Positions 34,146 to 47,192 of a stretch of 64,000 nucleotides of DNA are shown here, one piece after another. The stretch's first letter is position 1. Each line of letters starts with the position of its first letter. The position numbers and the translations under genes are program-made. The stretch spans positions 806,001-870,000 of the forward strand of contig SRSI01000066.1 in the NCBI GenBank assembly GCA_005656395.1, read 5' to 3'. Below the pieces are notes generated by a model, which was not told the DNA's origin, ran no database searches, and saw nothing but the letters and a program-made list of their open reading frames with translations. Origin of the DNA: Strongyloides papillosus. Taxonomy: Eukaryota > Nematoda > Chromadorea > Rhabditida > Strongyloididae.

Positions 34146-37100
34146 AATTAAGTATATAAATAAATATATATAATCAAAGTATTTTTATTTTATAGAAGAA
34201 TAATAAGCGTTATATATAAGTATCATATCATGTGTTCCAAATTATCAAAAAAATATTGAATAAAATATCATTATTTATAGAATCAAATAACATTATTATA
34301 AAAAGGTTAAAATTCTTTTATACATCTAGATATTATTTTATGTTATATCTAAACATTGAAATAACATTTTTTCCCTATATTTTAATCTTATTTTTAAATT
34401 TAAATTATCAAAATAAAAAAACGTTTCAAATGAAAGATTAATTGAGCAAAAAATCATTGGAAAAGCATAAAATTCGTTGTTATTTATAAAACATTTATTA
34501 GTTAATATGTAAGTTCCGGTTGTTTTAGAATTTATAAAAAAAAATACAATTAAACACCACTTTGAAACAATTATATTTCTGTCGAAAAGACTGTTTAGGA
34601 AATATTATTTAAAATTATAGCTTACTTAATTGTTCTTATCAAATTAAATAAACAATAAATATTAATGTTTTCAAAAAAGAGTAAATTTTTTTGTATATCA
34701 ATGAAAAGGACTGTTAAAAAATAATTATAACTTGATATACATTATAAAATTTGAAAGTAAATTTAATGAACATTTTAACTCGTCATTAGTATCCTCAAAT
34801 AAAATTATAATAAATAATCTTTCATCATAAGTTTACTTTGTCTTAATTTTCCGGTCTTACATATTTGCAAACTTTTCTTCCTATGAGTACTTTATAATTA
34901 AACAAAAATATTATATAAAAGATACACACCAATAATATAATATTAAAGTTATCATTAATATTTATAACAAAAAGAAATAGGAAAATCAAGAAACATATTT
35001 ATTAAATTATGAAAGATAATAAATTTTAATTACTAATATTGCAAAACAAAACTCGATTTTTTAAGTATAAAGAATTTCTCATTGTTTAAAATTATAGTTA
35101 GTTCAATAATTGAATATTTATTAATTTTATAGAAATAAAATAATGTTATTTTTTGAAAGTATTTATAACCAAAAAAGTGGTTTTGTAATACTCTTTTTAA
35201 TTATAATTTTTACTAATCTTTTTTTATAAAAATATGGCAAATAATTTAATAATATTTTAAATAATTGTTCTTATAACTAAATAAAATGAACTTAAATCAA
35301 ATATATATCGCTGAAAAATTTATATAATAAAGAACACTAATAAAAAGTTTTCACGATAATTTGAAAATATAAAAATGATAATTATGTGAATTATATAGAA
35401 ATTCATATTTTAGTAATTTCATTCATACGCTCAATTTCATATTTCAACGTACATATGGATTATTGATATGATGCAAAAAGTGAATTATATGTATAGAGAA
35501 GAAGTAAGAAGAATATAAGCTTAAAGATGAAAAAACATGACAGTTAATGTCCATTTTCTTTAAATGAAAGGCAAAAATAATTCTTGGGCTATTGATAAAC
35601 AATAAAAATAAATAAAAGTCGATAGTTGCATTTTATCTTCAAAGTAATATCTTTTTAAATATACACAAATTCATTTATATTTTTAGTGGAAAAATGACAT
35701 GCTTCTATTTCATACTATTAAACTACCAAAAAGGATATAGTTCCACATAAAAATACTTTATAGTTTATTAAGAAAGGCAAGAAAACAGAATTTCATTTAA
35801 ATATTTACCAGCATTTTCTTTGCCAATGGTATAATGTATGCATAATCGTAAGTATATTTAAAAAAAAATTTTTTAATAGTATTTATTATAAGTGAGAAAA
35901 AATTACATGATTAAATATCACTGAAATAAGAGGATTAATGTTTAGCTCGCCAATAGAGTTAATTACTGATATATTAAAAGTTTAAAAATTTTAATGAAAA
36001 ATTAAATGTATTGAAAAGCTAAATTAATAAAATAATTTTGAAAAAAGGTAGAGAATAACAATTTTATATGTAGGAAATATTTAAGATAACTGTTTAAGAT
36101 ATTTATCTTATATGACAAAGAAGTTAAAATTATGTGTTTTAAGAGTAATATAATAAGAATATTGTGGATTTTACTTAAAGTTAGTATTTTGTACTATATT
36201 ACTATTTAATTCCCCAGATAATGAAAACTTAATAGTAGGATAGCTGTCAAACTCGTAAAATGAATTTGATTTCTAAATGCCATTTTATTTAGTAAATAAA
36301 TAAATTTTAAACAATTCACTTTCGATTATAAAATTATATATACATATTTTTATGATTATATTTTTATGTTTGATAGAAATATTAAAAACATAATTTTACA
36401 AAGAAAAATATAATTAATATAAAAAAATTTTTTATTAAAATTTAAAAGCATTCTTAATATTTAAATGACAGACTATAATATATCTAAGCTTTTCAGTGAT
36501 AAGAAGTACCTATCCTATCACTTTTATTTGATATATACATATTTCTTTTCTACATATATCAGACTTCTTCTAATGTATTCCTTAGTAATAACAATAAAAC
36601 AAAGAAATCTATACGAAGTAATAGATAAACTTAAGATAATTTTTCAACAAATTTCAATTGTTAGAAGTATATTGAAGAGGAAATGTTCCTATTCATTAAA
36701 TAAATACAAAACTCAAGTTATCAAATGAATTTTAAGAATAAAATTTTTTATTTGTTGTTTCTCAGAAGTAACAAATAAGTTATGATATATTGTACAATGA
36801 ATTTAATATATTAATATTATAGATATATAATGTATGCAAAAATACTATTTGTTCTTAGTATTTATCTAAGCTATATTTAAATAGAATAACTTTATGTTTA
36901 AAAGCTGTTAAAATATTAAACTTAAACTTTTTCAATTTCAAGCATCTTTTTATATAATTAAACTTTAATTGTCATTTATATTATCTTTCCGCAGTTGTTT
37001 GATATTATAAATCACAAAATTAAAACAAGAACTTATAATTTTCATATATTTTATGTTCCTGACAATATCAAGTTTGAATAAATTTCATTGTCATTTATCG

Positions 37101-38838
37101 TTAATTTTAACACTATAATGGAATAATAATAATAAAACTTTTAGAATATATTTTTAGATCTATTATATAATAGCAGGAAAATGTAATTATGTTTGTCTGT
37201 TTCATTTTTAAAATTTTATCTTCTGGTATTTGATTTAATAAAAGATTAGATCATGTGTAAATTGATCAAGTATTTACAAAAATATGTAACATTAAATGTG
37301 ATAAATGAAATGAACATTATAAAACAGATGTAAATAAATGTACTTATTCGAACAGACTATTCACTTTTAAAATAAAAATATCTTATTACAGTTAATAAGG
37401 AGTAAAAATAATACAAATTTTTGTTTACAATGCTTGTAAAAAGTTTTTAGAATATTTATACTATTTTAATAATATAAAACTATTAATCATTATTTATAAA
37501 ACTTTTTAATCAATCATAAAAAGTTTCATATTATTATATAATACATAATAAATAGTGAACCTTCCAATTTTAAAAAAAGCTAGATTCATAATAATACACA
37601 AAAAAATAAAAAAATAATGCAATATTTCATTCAAAAATAAGTGCTCTTGTGATAATGAAAAAAAATTGCACAATATTTTATAAAAAATTATTGCTAAAGA
37701 TAAAGAGCTTGTTTTTTTTAAATTCTAAAGTTATTTTTTGCAGAAGAATTGTGAGTATAAATGTTTATTATAACAACATATGTATCAATTAACTAAACTA
37801 AAATTAACAATTATGAAGTAAAAATTACTTCTGAATAATATTTATAATAACTAGTAAAAGAAAAATCTACGTGCAGTAAACATTTTATTTTTACACCTGG
37901 TTAAATAATATAGAATACTTTAAAGATAAAATATGTTGTGATGTTAATTAATTTTTTATGTTCGAATAACATCATGTAGATTGGATGAAAATAAAATTTC
38001 CATGGAATGAATTTTAAGAACATAATATGTTTTGTTATTTCAGTTGAATCATTATATTTTCTATTAATAATAGAAAATATTTTTTGTATTAAGATATTAT
38101 TTTAGTTTTTAAGAAAACCTGTGCATAATACTATTTTATTTTTTCATTATTTTCAAAAGTTTTAAAAGAAATATTTCTAATATTCTTTCATCATTTCTTA
38201 AAAAACATATTCGAAGAACTCTGATTCCCAAACTTAAAATTACTCATTTAAAAATTTTCCAACATTTGTGAATAATGATATTATGTTTAGTATTAATAAT
38301 TTAATTATTTCGAAGAATAAGATAACAACAAGACAAATAATCATCTTAAATACAATTTAAACTATATTTTTGTTGAGTTTTTTCCTCTCAAAACGAAATA
38401 TTAAAAGTAAAGAATATAAAGTTTGTATAAACATTGGAAAAATACGCAAAATATGGACATGTGAGAAATATAAACCAAAGTAGACAAATTAGTTTGTAAT
38501 CAATTTAAGCATCAATATATTCTCATTAATTTTGTTTGATAAATTCTTATCATATAGCTACAATTCAAATTTATTTGAAAAGGAAATTTTACCGGATACA
38601 AAAATTCTCGCTAGTTTCGTTCTAAAAATTAAAATATTAATAATGTGATAATTCTATTTATATGTTGAACATTGTAATAAATTAGTAATATCATTTTATA
38701 AGCATCAATTTATTGTTTAAATTTTTACTAACGATTAAATACACAAATATATAATATTTCATATTTTCAATAAAATATTATAGCAAAGTTTTTCTATCAA
38801 TATTTACACGTTTCACTTTTAATTGTCATTTCAGTGTC
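34146..38838. other. 4.7-kb gene-free region
   Basis: AT-rich DNA between divergent F-box and UNC-93-like genes. The longest frame (36465-36728 plus, 87 codons) has no recognisable features. No RNA gene, tandem repeat or transposon recognised. Confidence 0.5.
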
Positions 38839-40247
38839 ATGATTTTAATGCAAAATACAATAAATGTTATTCAATTAGGCATTGGATTTTTTCTTATTTT
38901 TTTTGCTTTTAATTCCCAAGGTTTTATTGAGGAATCAGTGATAAATTCTTTTGCTGATAAGGGTAAAATATCAAAACATGCTGGATATACTTCTTTGGCT
39001 ATTATATATGCTGTTTTTACATTGGCTAACTTTCTAGCTGCACCTATTGTTAGATTCTTAGGTCCGAAATTAAGCATGTTTCTTGCAGCCATAACCTATG
39101 GTATATTTCAACTTGGATTTTTGTTCCTTAATGAAGTTTACCTTTACCTTTCATCAGCTGCCATTGGTATTGGAGCTGCAGTCATTTGGACAGCTCAAGG
39201 AAAATATCTATCTATGAATTCTACCTCTGAGACATCAAGCAAACACAGTGGTATATTTTGGGCAACATCTCAATGCTGCATTCTATTTGGTGGAATATTC
39301 CTTTTTATTGTATTTCAGAGTTCTGGTAAAGATGATATAGATGAATCAACTGTTAAAGTCCTTTATGGAGTGTTTACAGTGGTGACAATCATTGGAGCAG
39401 GAGTATTGCTAGTTTTAAGAACAAAAACAGATTATGGAGTTGTAAGGACGATGGCAAATAACAATGAAGATAGTATTCCACAAACAGAAGTTATTTTAGG
39501 AGCATTCAAATTAATGTTTACCAAAAAAATGGGATTACTGATTTTAGCCTTTGCCTATACAGGAGTTGAGCTTTCATTTTGGTCTGGAATTTACCCAACT
39601 TGTATTTCTTTTACAAAGAAATTAGGTTCAAATACTCATACATTGGTTGCATTTAATGCCATGGCTCAAGGTGTTGGACAAATAATTGGTAAATTTATAT
39701 AAAATCTACTTTTTAATATCTTTTAGGTGGTTTATTATTTGGAGTTTTTGGTTCCAAAACAAGACGATTCAATCGACAATCAAAGATACTCCTCGGTACA
39801 ATAGTGCATCTTATTTGTTTTATACTAATTTTTATTAATTTCCCTTCTGATGCCCCAATAAATAAAACTGACGATACTGGATTAATATACCCAAACATCT
39901 ATCTGGCCTTATTTTCAACAATTTTACTAGGATTTGGAGATGCATGTTGGAATACACAAATTTTTGCCCATCTTATTGACAATTATCCAACAAAAAGTGC
40001 AGAAGCATTTTCTAACTTCAAATTTTATCAGTCATTACTTACTTGTGCATGCTTTTTTTACTCGCCATATCTTCAATTACAATGGCATATCTTAATTCTT
40101 ATGGTTCTTGCGGTACTTGGATTAGTTGCCTTTATATATGTAGATAGGTTGCCTTTATCAGATGCATTAGAAACGAGTGATAGTATTGATTCCAAAGACA
40201 ATGAGGATATTGATACTAGTTCAACAGCTTCACCATTAAATTCTTAA
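38839..40247 (+). CDS. UNC-93-like / MFSD11-type membrane protein
   Basis: Two exons, join(38839..39688, 39727..40247), 456 aa, with a 38-nt intron, the shortest here. About ten to twelve membrane segments in a major-facilitator-like layout. The N-terminal block NVIQLGIGFFLIFFAFNSQG and the GAAVIWTAQGKYLS motif are typical of the UNC-93/MFSD11 family. The C-terminal half has GFGDACWNTQIFAHL and a matching AEAFSNFKFYQS. Human MFSD11 is about 450 aa, a good length match. C. elegans UNC-93 is a regulator of a muscle two-pore K+ channel, but MFSD11-like members are separate and their substrate is unknown, so no function is assigned. TTTCAG 5 nt before the ATG is a likely trans-splice acceptor; an AATAAA lies at 40324-40329. 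Confidence 0.9.
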
Positions 40248-40323
40248 GTTATTTTTTTCCACTAATATAAATCTTTATGCTATATTTTACTTATAGATGT
40301 GTAATTGTATTGTAATTATTATT

Positions 40324-40329
40324 AATAAA
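40324..40329 (+). terminator. Poly(A) signal of the UNC-93-like gene
   Basis: AATAAA 77 nt after the stop at 40247. Confidence 0.5.
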
Positions 40330-41037
40330 CTTCAACAAAGTTCTTTATTGTCATTCAATTTTATAAATTCAATTGCGATATTTCAATAAGTGGTCTTTTA
40401 TGTTTAATGATATGATAATAAAATGCGTTTATACAAAATTGTCATATAAAAATAAATACTTAATTTCTGATTCAAATTAACCAACCATAAAAATTTAGAA
40501 AAAAAGGAGAATTGATAGAACAAAAAAAACAATATGTTAATATTGCAAAAAAAGTTCACCATAATAAATCAAATGACTTTTGAAAACATTATCCAAATTT
40601 TTTTTACTATCCTAAAGTAAATAAAGAGTATTTGTGATATTCTTTCAAAAATTGTAAAATAAAATGTTTTAATTTACCAATAATATTAGCAGAGGTTAAA
40701 AATTTACTAATTTAAGATTAAAATAATTAACTTTATTATTAATACTAAACCATAAAAATATAAAAAATTGTTTTTACCAAATAATACCATATTATAAATT
40801 TGTTTATATTTTCGAAATAGATTTCAAAAACCTATAAAGTTATAAATTATTTTTGAATAATACACTATGTATTTTTCTAAAACAGTCTTTTTAATAACTT
40901 TATTTAATGCTCTTTGATTAAGATACATATTACAATAATAGAAAATAACTTTTTAAACAAAATAAAATTTTATAAAAATATTTAGATACTTGATGCTAAT
41001 TTTATCATGTTTTCAACTTATTTTTATCCAAAAATAT

Positions 41038-41048
41038 TATATAAAAAG
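41038..41048 (+). promoter_or_regulatory. TATA box of the LEA-like gene
   Basis: TATATAAAAAG 53 nt before the ATG at 41101. There is no T-rich TTTCAG-type acceptor between it and the ATG, so the mRNA probably starts just downstream and is not trans-spliced. In AT-rich DNA a chance match is possible. Confidence 0.4.
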
Positions 41049-41100
41049 AAAAATTTTTAATAAGAATTTAGTTTTATATTCATAAAACATTTTCCTTGTT

Positions 41101-41340
41101 ATGGATCAACTTAAAAAAGCTACTGATGAATGTAAAAATTCTGTAAATTCAGCAGCAGAGAAAACATGTAATGCCGTAAAAAATGTTTCAAGTGATGTAT
41201 GTGATAAAGGATCACAAGTTATTGAAAATGCCAAGAAAACTGCTTCTGAAATGGTAGACTCTACTAAGGAATCACTAGAGAATACAAAGAAAACTATTTC
41301 AAAGAAAATATCACCAGAAAAAGATGGTAAATCTTCTTAA
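41101..41340 (+). CDS. Small LEA-like helical protein
   Basis: 79 aa, single exon. Lys/Glu/Ala/Thr/Ser rich with no hydrophobic core, Pro only near the end, and a loose repeat spacing of about 11 residues (KNSVNSAAEKTCNAVKNVSS, then IENAKKTASEMVDSTKESLE). This composition fits an amphipathic helix like group 3 LEA or apolipoprotein-like proteins, which stay disordered in solution and fold on drying or at lipid surfaces. Two cysteines. Inference: possibly a stress or desiccation protectant, which would suit an infective or free-living larva; no direct evidence. A TATA box lies upstream. It is not a shadow of another gene: no neighbour overlaps it and the codons avoid stops throughout. Confidence 0.65.
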   Translation: MDQLKKATDECKNSVNSAAEKTCNAVKNVSSDVCDKGSQVIENAKKTASEMVDSTKESLENTKKTISKKISPEKDGKSS

Positions 41341-41851
41341 TCAACGAATATATACTATTATTTCATTTTTATGTTTGTGAAAAGTTAAGTTGTGGTATTA
41401 AAAGTATATTTCCGTATATTTTATTAGCTATAAATTTTAACAATCTTTGATATCGTTTTAATAACACGTGATATAAAATTTGTAAAAGTGTAAACAAAGT
41501 ATTTTATATTTCATACAGTTGTTTTTAATTCCAAAAGTTATAACATTAACATACATATTCCACTTATTTTGAATTAGTTGAGAAAACACTAATTCAAATA
41601 TATTTTTATTTTCCATTCGATTATTGTAAATATTTTTTAATAAATATGCACAACTACATATGTGTTATCAATTAGCGTTCTTAAAATTACACAAACTATG
41701 TATATCACTTCTTTAAGGAGTTTGTTGTTATTGAAATAGAATGAAAATAAGTAAGTTAGTTTTAGGAGGAGTTTTTGGAATATAAATAGAAAAATACGAT
41801 CAAACATTACTTTATTTTATAAATTGTTCTAGCATTTTTCTACTAGTAATT
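41341..41851. other. Intergenic, nothing recognised
   Basis: 511 bp, AT-rich, between two small plus-strand genes. No feature beyond putative 3' and 5' flanks. Confidence 0.5.
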
Positions 41852-42205
41852 ATGAATTGCTTATCAACCACGAAAAATATTCTTAAGGGCAGTAATTTAT
41901 TAAAATCGAAGATGTTATTTCCAAGGGAAATGTCTTCCGGGAATGTAAGTATAAACAAAAAAATTCTATGCTTTTTCTAGAATAATTATACTTTGCGTGT
42001 GGACATTAAAAATCCATCTGAGGCAGGGACTCAAAATATAAAATCGTTTAATAATAACGTACAAAAGACAACTAACGATAAAACATCTAAAAAAATACTA
42101 CAAGAAGATGTTAATAAACCATTTGGAACTAATGAATATAATTACACATTGACTTCTGCATCTTCCATACCTTCTAATTCTTCAATAAGATCCAAGAGAA
42201 TGTAA
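41852..42205 (+). CDS. Hypothetical 105-aa protein with mitochondrial-type N-terminus
   Basis: Two exons, join(41852..41944, 41981..42205), 105 aa, 36-nt intron with GTAAGT donor and TTTTTCTAG acceptor, phase 0. The first exon encodes a Lys/Ser/Leu-rich segment without acids until residue 27 (TTKNILKGSNLLKSKMLF), like a mitochondrial targeting peptide. The second exon encodes a hydrophilic Asn/Thr/Ser/Lys-rich sequence ending SSIRSKRM. No family recognised. Support comes from the clean small intron and the continuity of the frame; the N-terminal exon is too short to be found by an ORF scan. Mitochondrial location is inference. Confidence 0.5.
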
Positions 42206-42822
42206 AAAATATTTTTAAAACAAATTAAAATGTATCTATAATTATATTTTAAAAATATAATCGTTCTCATTAATTTAACAAATTAACTTCATTTAATAAA
42301 TATTTTATAGGAATTTTAAATCACTAATTGTTTGTTACTTCTTATCAAATTACAAACAAATAAATTTATTTTTACTCTTGATAGTATAGATTAAAGTTCT
42401 TATATTATGTTTGGCTATTTTCTTATCATATTAAATGAATATAAATATGATAATATATTAATGAATACACTTTATTAAATTAATCAAAAAAATTTGTTTT
42501 CAACTTTATTTAACTTAGATCGGATGAATTTGATAAGAAAGAAAAAATCACATAGATGTTTATCTTTTTTTTAAAATCTCAACATATAATTATATCCTTT
42601 ATTTGTTTTTTATTTCTCTGATTTAAATAGGCTTTAATTATAGAATTTCTCACTAAAATTAGAATACATTATTTGCAAAAAGGCAAATCTTTGAAATATA
42701 TTATTAAAAACACGTCATAATAATAAAAAAAGAAATAAATAATAAATTCAAATTATCATATATATTTTACAATTAAAATAATTTCTGTACATAGATTTTA
42801 ATATTTTTAAAACTACACTAAT
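42206..42822. other. Intergenic, nothing recognised
   Basis: 617 bp upstream of the kinase gene, AT-rich, no ORF. Confidence 0.5.
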
Positions 42823-44007
42823 ATGTCTGAAGAAAGTAAGCTTCCAGATCTAACAGGTACAAAATTTCGTAAAGTGTACTATGTTCTGAAAGCTCTCGAT
42901 AAAGGTGGGTTTGGTGCTGTTTATATTGTGTGGCAAAAACCACTAAGTGAGAAAGATTCTTCAAAACTAATTAATCCATCTAATTTCAAAATGACTGATA
43001 TAACAGAAAGTAATATAAATCAATTTAGGGCTTTAAAAGCTGAACTTAATGATGTTGATGGAGCCACAGGATTAAAGATGGAAGTAAAAATTTTAAAAAC
43101 AATGACTAGAACATATACTGATCTAACTCACTATGCAACTCTTGGTGTAGCCTTAAAAAAGAAACGTTATTGTTATGCAATAATGACATTATTAGGAAGA
43201 AATTTGAAGGCTCTTTCTCAATTGCAATCTAATAAGCGATTCACTAAAAAAACATGGTTACGTGTATGTATTCAAACGTTGTATGGAATTAAAAAACTCC
43301 ATGAAATTGGTTATTTACATAGGTATTTATTAAAATAATTTTAACTTTAAATTAAATTTTGTAGAGATATAAAACCTGCGAATTTTGCAGTTGGACATTC
43401 TGAAGATGTAACACGTTCTCGTATAGTACATGTTCTAGATTTTGGACTTTCTCGACAATATGCAGTACTAAATAGACACAATAAATTTGTTTTCAAAGCT
43501 CCAAGAAAAGTGGTTGATTTTAGGGGAACAGCAAGATACTGCTCTATTAATATGCATTTTGATAAGGAATGCGGAAGAAAAGACGATATATGGAGTTGGT
43601 TATTTAGTATGATGGATTTATATTGTGGTACACCTTGGGAGAATTTACGAGGACAGGAAATGGAAGATCTTAAAATGAAGACAACCGTTGAAACTATTGT
43701 CGCTTTACTACCCGAACCATTACGTGCTCCATCAGAACAATTATCTAAGATTGAAATTTTAAAACGTCCAAGTTATGAAAATTTTTATAAACCTCTCAAA
43801 GATATGATGATTCAAGAGAAAGCAACGTTTTTAGACCCCTATGATTGGGAGACGACAGTTAATCAACGTGCAAAACACTTAGAAAATTATTTAACATTGG
43901 ATGAGGAAATGGCAGCAGATTATATAACTAATCCAATTCGAAAGATCAAAAATGATACTGAATCAGAAGAAGCTATGAATAAGGATAGTATAACAAAAGA
44001 ATCATAA
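42823..44007 (+). CDS. TTBK/CK1-group protein kinase (nematode-expanded type)
   Basis: Two exons, join(42823..43322, 43365..44007), 380 aa, 42-nt intron, phase 2. Serine/threonine kinase domain: Gly loop DKGGFGAVY (first Gly of GxGxxG replaced by Asp), VAIK-type Lys in RALKAE after an insertion of about 30 residues, catalytic loop HRDIKPANF (split by the intron at HR|D), DFG motif in HVLDFGLSR, and the TTBK-style activation segment FRGTARYCSINMHF in place of APE, then GRKDDIWSWLFSMMDL. The catalytic Lys, Asp and DFG Asp are all kept, so activity is plausible. Nematodes carry many such CK1/TTBK-like kinases, often germline or sperm expressed; that role is only an analogy here. The C-terminal tail is acidic. 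Confidence 0.9.
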
Positions 44008-44250
44008 ACTTATTTAACACAAAACCAATAATTAATTAACAATAAAATACTTACTTTTTATTAGACTATTAAATGAAATTATATAAAGACAATATAATAC
44101 TTTTTTATAAATACTTAAAATAAAATTTTAATAATACGTAAATACTATTAATTTCTATTGTAATATAAATACTTCCAATAGGTTCTTTTTTACCTGCATT
44201 GATGTAACAAAATATAAATAAAAAACTTTTCCTAAGATAAATATAAAATT

Positions 44251-47192
44251 CTAGTAACTCAACTCAATATAATCTGATGGATTTTTTTCTGTCGTAGGAG
44301 TACCATTATCTACATCTATTGAATTAAATGCGGAATTATCTCTAGCCTTAAAACAGTTTGACTTATCGCAATGTTCTTTGTTTCTTTCAAGAGATTCTGA
44401 TTTTTCAAGAAATATATAATCATCTTGTGATGAGGAAGAAATAAAAGTATTTCTTCTAGAATCTTTTAATGTGCTTTTCGATGGAATATCTGAGGATTTG
44501 GGTAAAGACTTTTCTAATAAATCGTTATCCTCCAAGACATCAACAATTGTACGTGATATTTTCCTAATGGTCGGATGATTTTTATGTTTACATGCTGATG
44601 AAAGATCATTCTTAAAAGATTTTACTTTATTTGACACTATAGTTTCGTAAGTATAATCAACCAATGATTCGCCTTTATCATCATTATTATATGATATAGC
44701 ATTTTGTTGCAAATGAAAATTAGATTTAGTTAAATCGTCATTACTACTAGTCGGAAGTTTAGTTGATATTTCAAATGTTTTTTCATGCAAAAAATTTATG
44801 TCATCATTTGTCTTGCTTTCATTCAAAATAGATTGTTGGCATGCAATTGATAGTGGAGATCCTTCTTTCTTATCCAAAGAAGATTTATTTGACTTTAATG
44901 CTATATCTTGTAAAGATAACATTTTGAATTGTTCGTTAACCAATTCAGTTGATCCGAATTCAATCTCCAAATGATCATCCGATTCTATTTTATTTTTTGT
45001 AATTTGTTCATTAGTTGCATTTGTGTTTGAACTCGAAGATCTACTTCTATGCTTCTCAAAATCTCCACTAAAATAACACTCTCCCTTTTGCATTTTTTGT
45101 TTTAATATACCTTTGTTACCCAAAGAATATGATCTTTTTCTATTATATTCATCATCATACATTCCATTATTTACAAATTGTGATGAAACTGTTAAACTAT
45201 TTTTATTATTATTTAATCTCATTCCTATACTATAAGCTCGTAAATTTCTACTATTCGGAGGAATATCACTGTTAACTGAGCCAATAGTACTTATTCTACT
45301 TCTTTCAGAAGGAGATGGAGTATTTTTGCTTACATTTGTATTTGTTCTACTTCTTAAAAAACCATCTTCACTTTTACCACTACAATATGATTTGATTTCA
45401 TCTAGCTTAAAAGATTCTTTTGACGAATTAATATTAGAAAAGGAATTTGTTAATGGTATATTTAGCATGTCTACAGACTCCATAACAACATAATCTGTTG
45501 TCAATAATGTATTAGAGGTATTATTTATTAATGGTGATATATTTGTTGAAGTAAAGGATTGTTGTCTTTTAGGAGAAGTATGCAATCGATTAAAACGTTG
45601 AGATATTTGGCTTGCAACTTTTGAATCTATTGCAGACGTTGACAATTTTCTGATGTCTTCAGCATAACAAAAATCTGTATTTATATCTCCTTTTACTAAA
45701 GATGACACCTTCCTTAAATTCTCAATTCCACTAGCAATACTTGTTGTAGATCCTTTATATGATATATTATCAAGATTCTTACACGTTTTATCATTAGATG
45801 AGTCTATAAGTTTTAAAAATAATCCGCTAACAGAAGCCTTTTTAACATTTTTAACGCATTTGTCATCATCCTCAGGGATTTTATAATTTATACTACAATT
45901 ATTGCTTTCAATATTATTATCTGATGCAGGACTTATATTACGGCCAGAATTTTTACTATTTGGTGAAATAAAAGGATTATTTAATATACTACAAGACGAC
46001 ATCTTTTTCTTTGGCTCTTCCGTATCATTACCCCACGTTTGTGTACGTTTATTTTTCTCCTCTACATTTAATGGTGCATTACCAGTAGCAGATATTGGAT
46101 TTGTAAAAGAACGCTCTCTATGTATAGGCATTCTAACTCCTATATTTTGAGAGCCATACTTTCTAGCATCTGATTTCTTTCTTTCAGTCACAGAATCGAA
46201 AAGTTCCATAATCCTCAAGTGAGCTTCCTTAGCCCTTTCCGCACTTTCCATTTTAAACCATAATTCACCGGAACCTGTTTCTGAACAACGTCCAATTCTT
46301 AGAAATATATACTTTTCTTGCTTTCCAAAATCTCTAATGACATTAGTCTAAAAATTTTTGTTTTTATTTAAAGAGATTAACACTTACAGGAAATTTTATA
46401 TAGTCATTTGGGTTAAAAGGCGGATAATCATCACAAGTTGTTTGAATCCCTATATTACAAATGACAACAAGATTGTAGTACATACAAAATCGCACACGGG
46501 ATGTAATATTAAAAGACGATGTAATTTTTTCATACAAATCATCTAATACATCAGAATCTTGATTACCATAATACTTTTTCATTTTTGGTCTAACAGACAT
46601 TGTACAATCAAAAGCAATATCAAAAAACTCATTGGGTTTTACATCTCGATGTAAAGCTTGACTGCGGAAAACTCTAATTTTCTCAATCAAACTATCATAC
46701 CACTCATAAGATAATGTTATGTCAGATAGTTTTATAAGATATGTGTTTATATCAGACATAATTGTAATTTCAAATCTTGTCATTTCAGAATCTTTCTAAA
46801 AAAGGTATATAAATGATTTTTGGATATAAATAATGACAGGAACTTACATAAAATGATATATTAAAAATGTTTTTTAAGTTAATAATTATCTTTGGCTCTT
46901 TTGTCTTCTGAAAGTCTTTTGAACTGCGGTACACGTAAATATCTGAGGCTAACAACGCAATAAAATATTGCTTATATTTATTTTTTTTCTAAAAAAATAA
47001 TTAAGTTTTAAATATTTTAGAACAAACCTCTTTCAGTGGAAAAATAGCAAAATCAGCAGTTATTGTTTTTTCTGTTTCCAGAATTCTGCCATTTTTCAAT
47101 ATTGGTTTTGGTGAGTCTTCACTGGATTGCCCCACATCCGAAAAACTTTTTTTCTTATGGAAACTAAAGGGACTCCGAAGGTAATGTGTCAT
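44251..47192 (-). CDS. ist-1: Insulin receptor substrate homologue (PH-PTB)
   Basis: Four exons, complement(join(44251..46347, 46388..46795, 46848..46988, 47028..47192)), 936 aa, introns of 40, 52 and 39 nt, all phase 0. The PH domain spans roughly residues 30-140 (ILKNGRILE, QYFIALLASDIYVYRSSKD, IFNISFY, YEWYDSLIEKIRVF). The PTB domain spans roughly 150-290, with the IRS-diagnostic YIFLRIGRCSETGSGELWFK and AHLRIMELFDSVTERKK. The remaining 650 residues are a disordered Ser/Asn-rich tail with an Akt-type site (RERSFT), one YxxM motif (DYVVMES, Y524), a PI3K p85 SH2 consensus, and a C-terminal DYIELSY resembling an SHP2-binding site. It is expected to be phosphorylated by the insulin/IGF receptor (DAF-2 in C. 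elegans) and to pass the signal to PI3K. C. elegans IST-1 is the likely counterpart; orthology is by domain order. Confidence 0.9.

Larger units (their letters stand above)
40248..41100. other. Intergenic with poly(A) signal and TATA box
   Basis: 853 bp between two plus-strand genes. Holds the AATAAA at 40324-40329 and a TATA-like box at 41038-41048. Otherwise featureless AT-rich DNA. Confidence 0.5.

Noticed and set aside
36465..36728. 87-codon frame in the 34-38.8 kb region
   Set aside because: Looks like chance (Ile, Tyr, Leu, Lys rich), no splice sites or homology cues; kept only as a low-likelihood candidate for RNA-seq.
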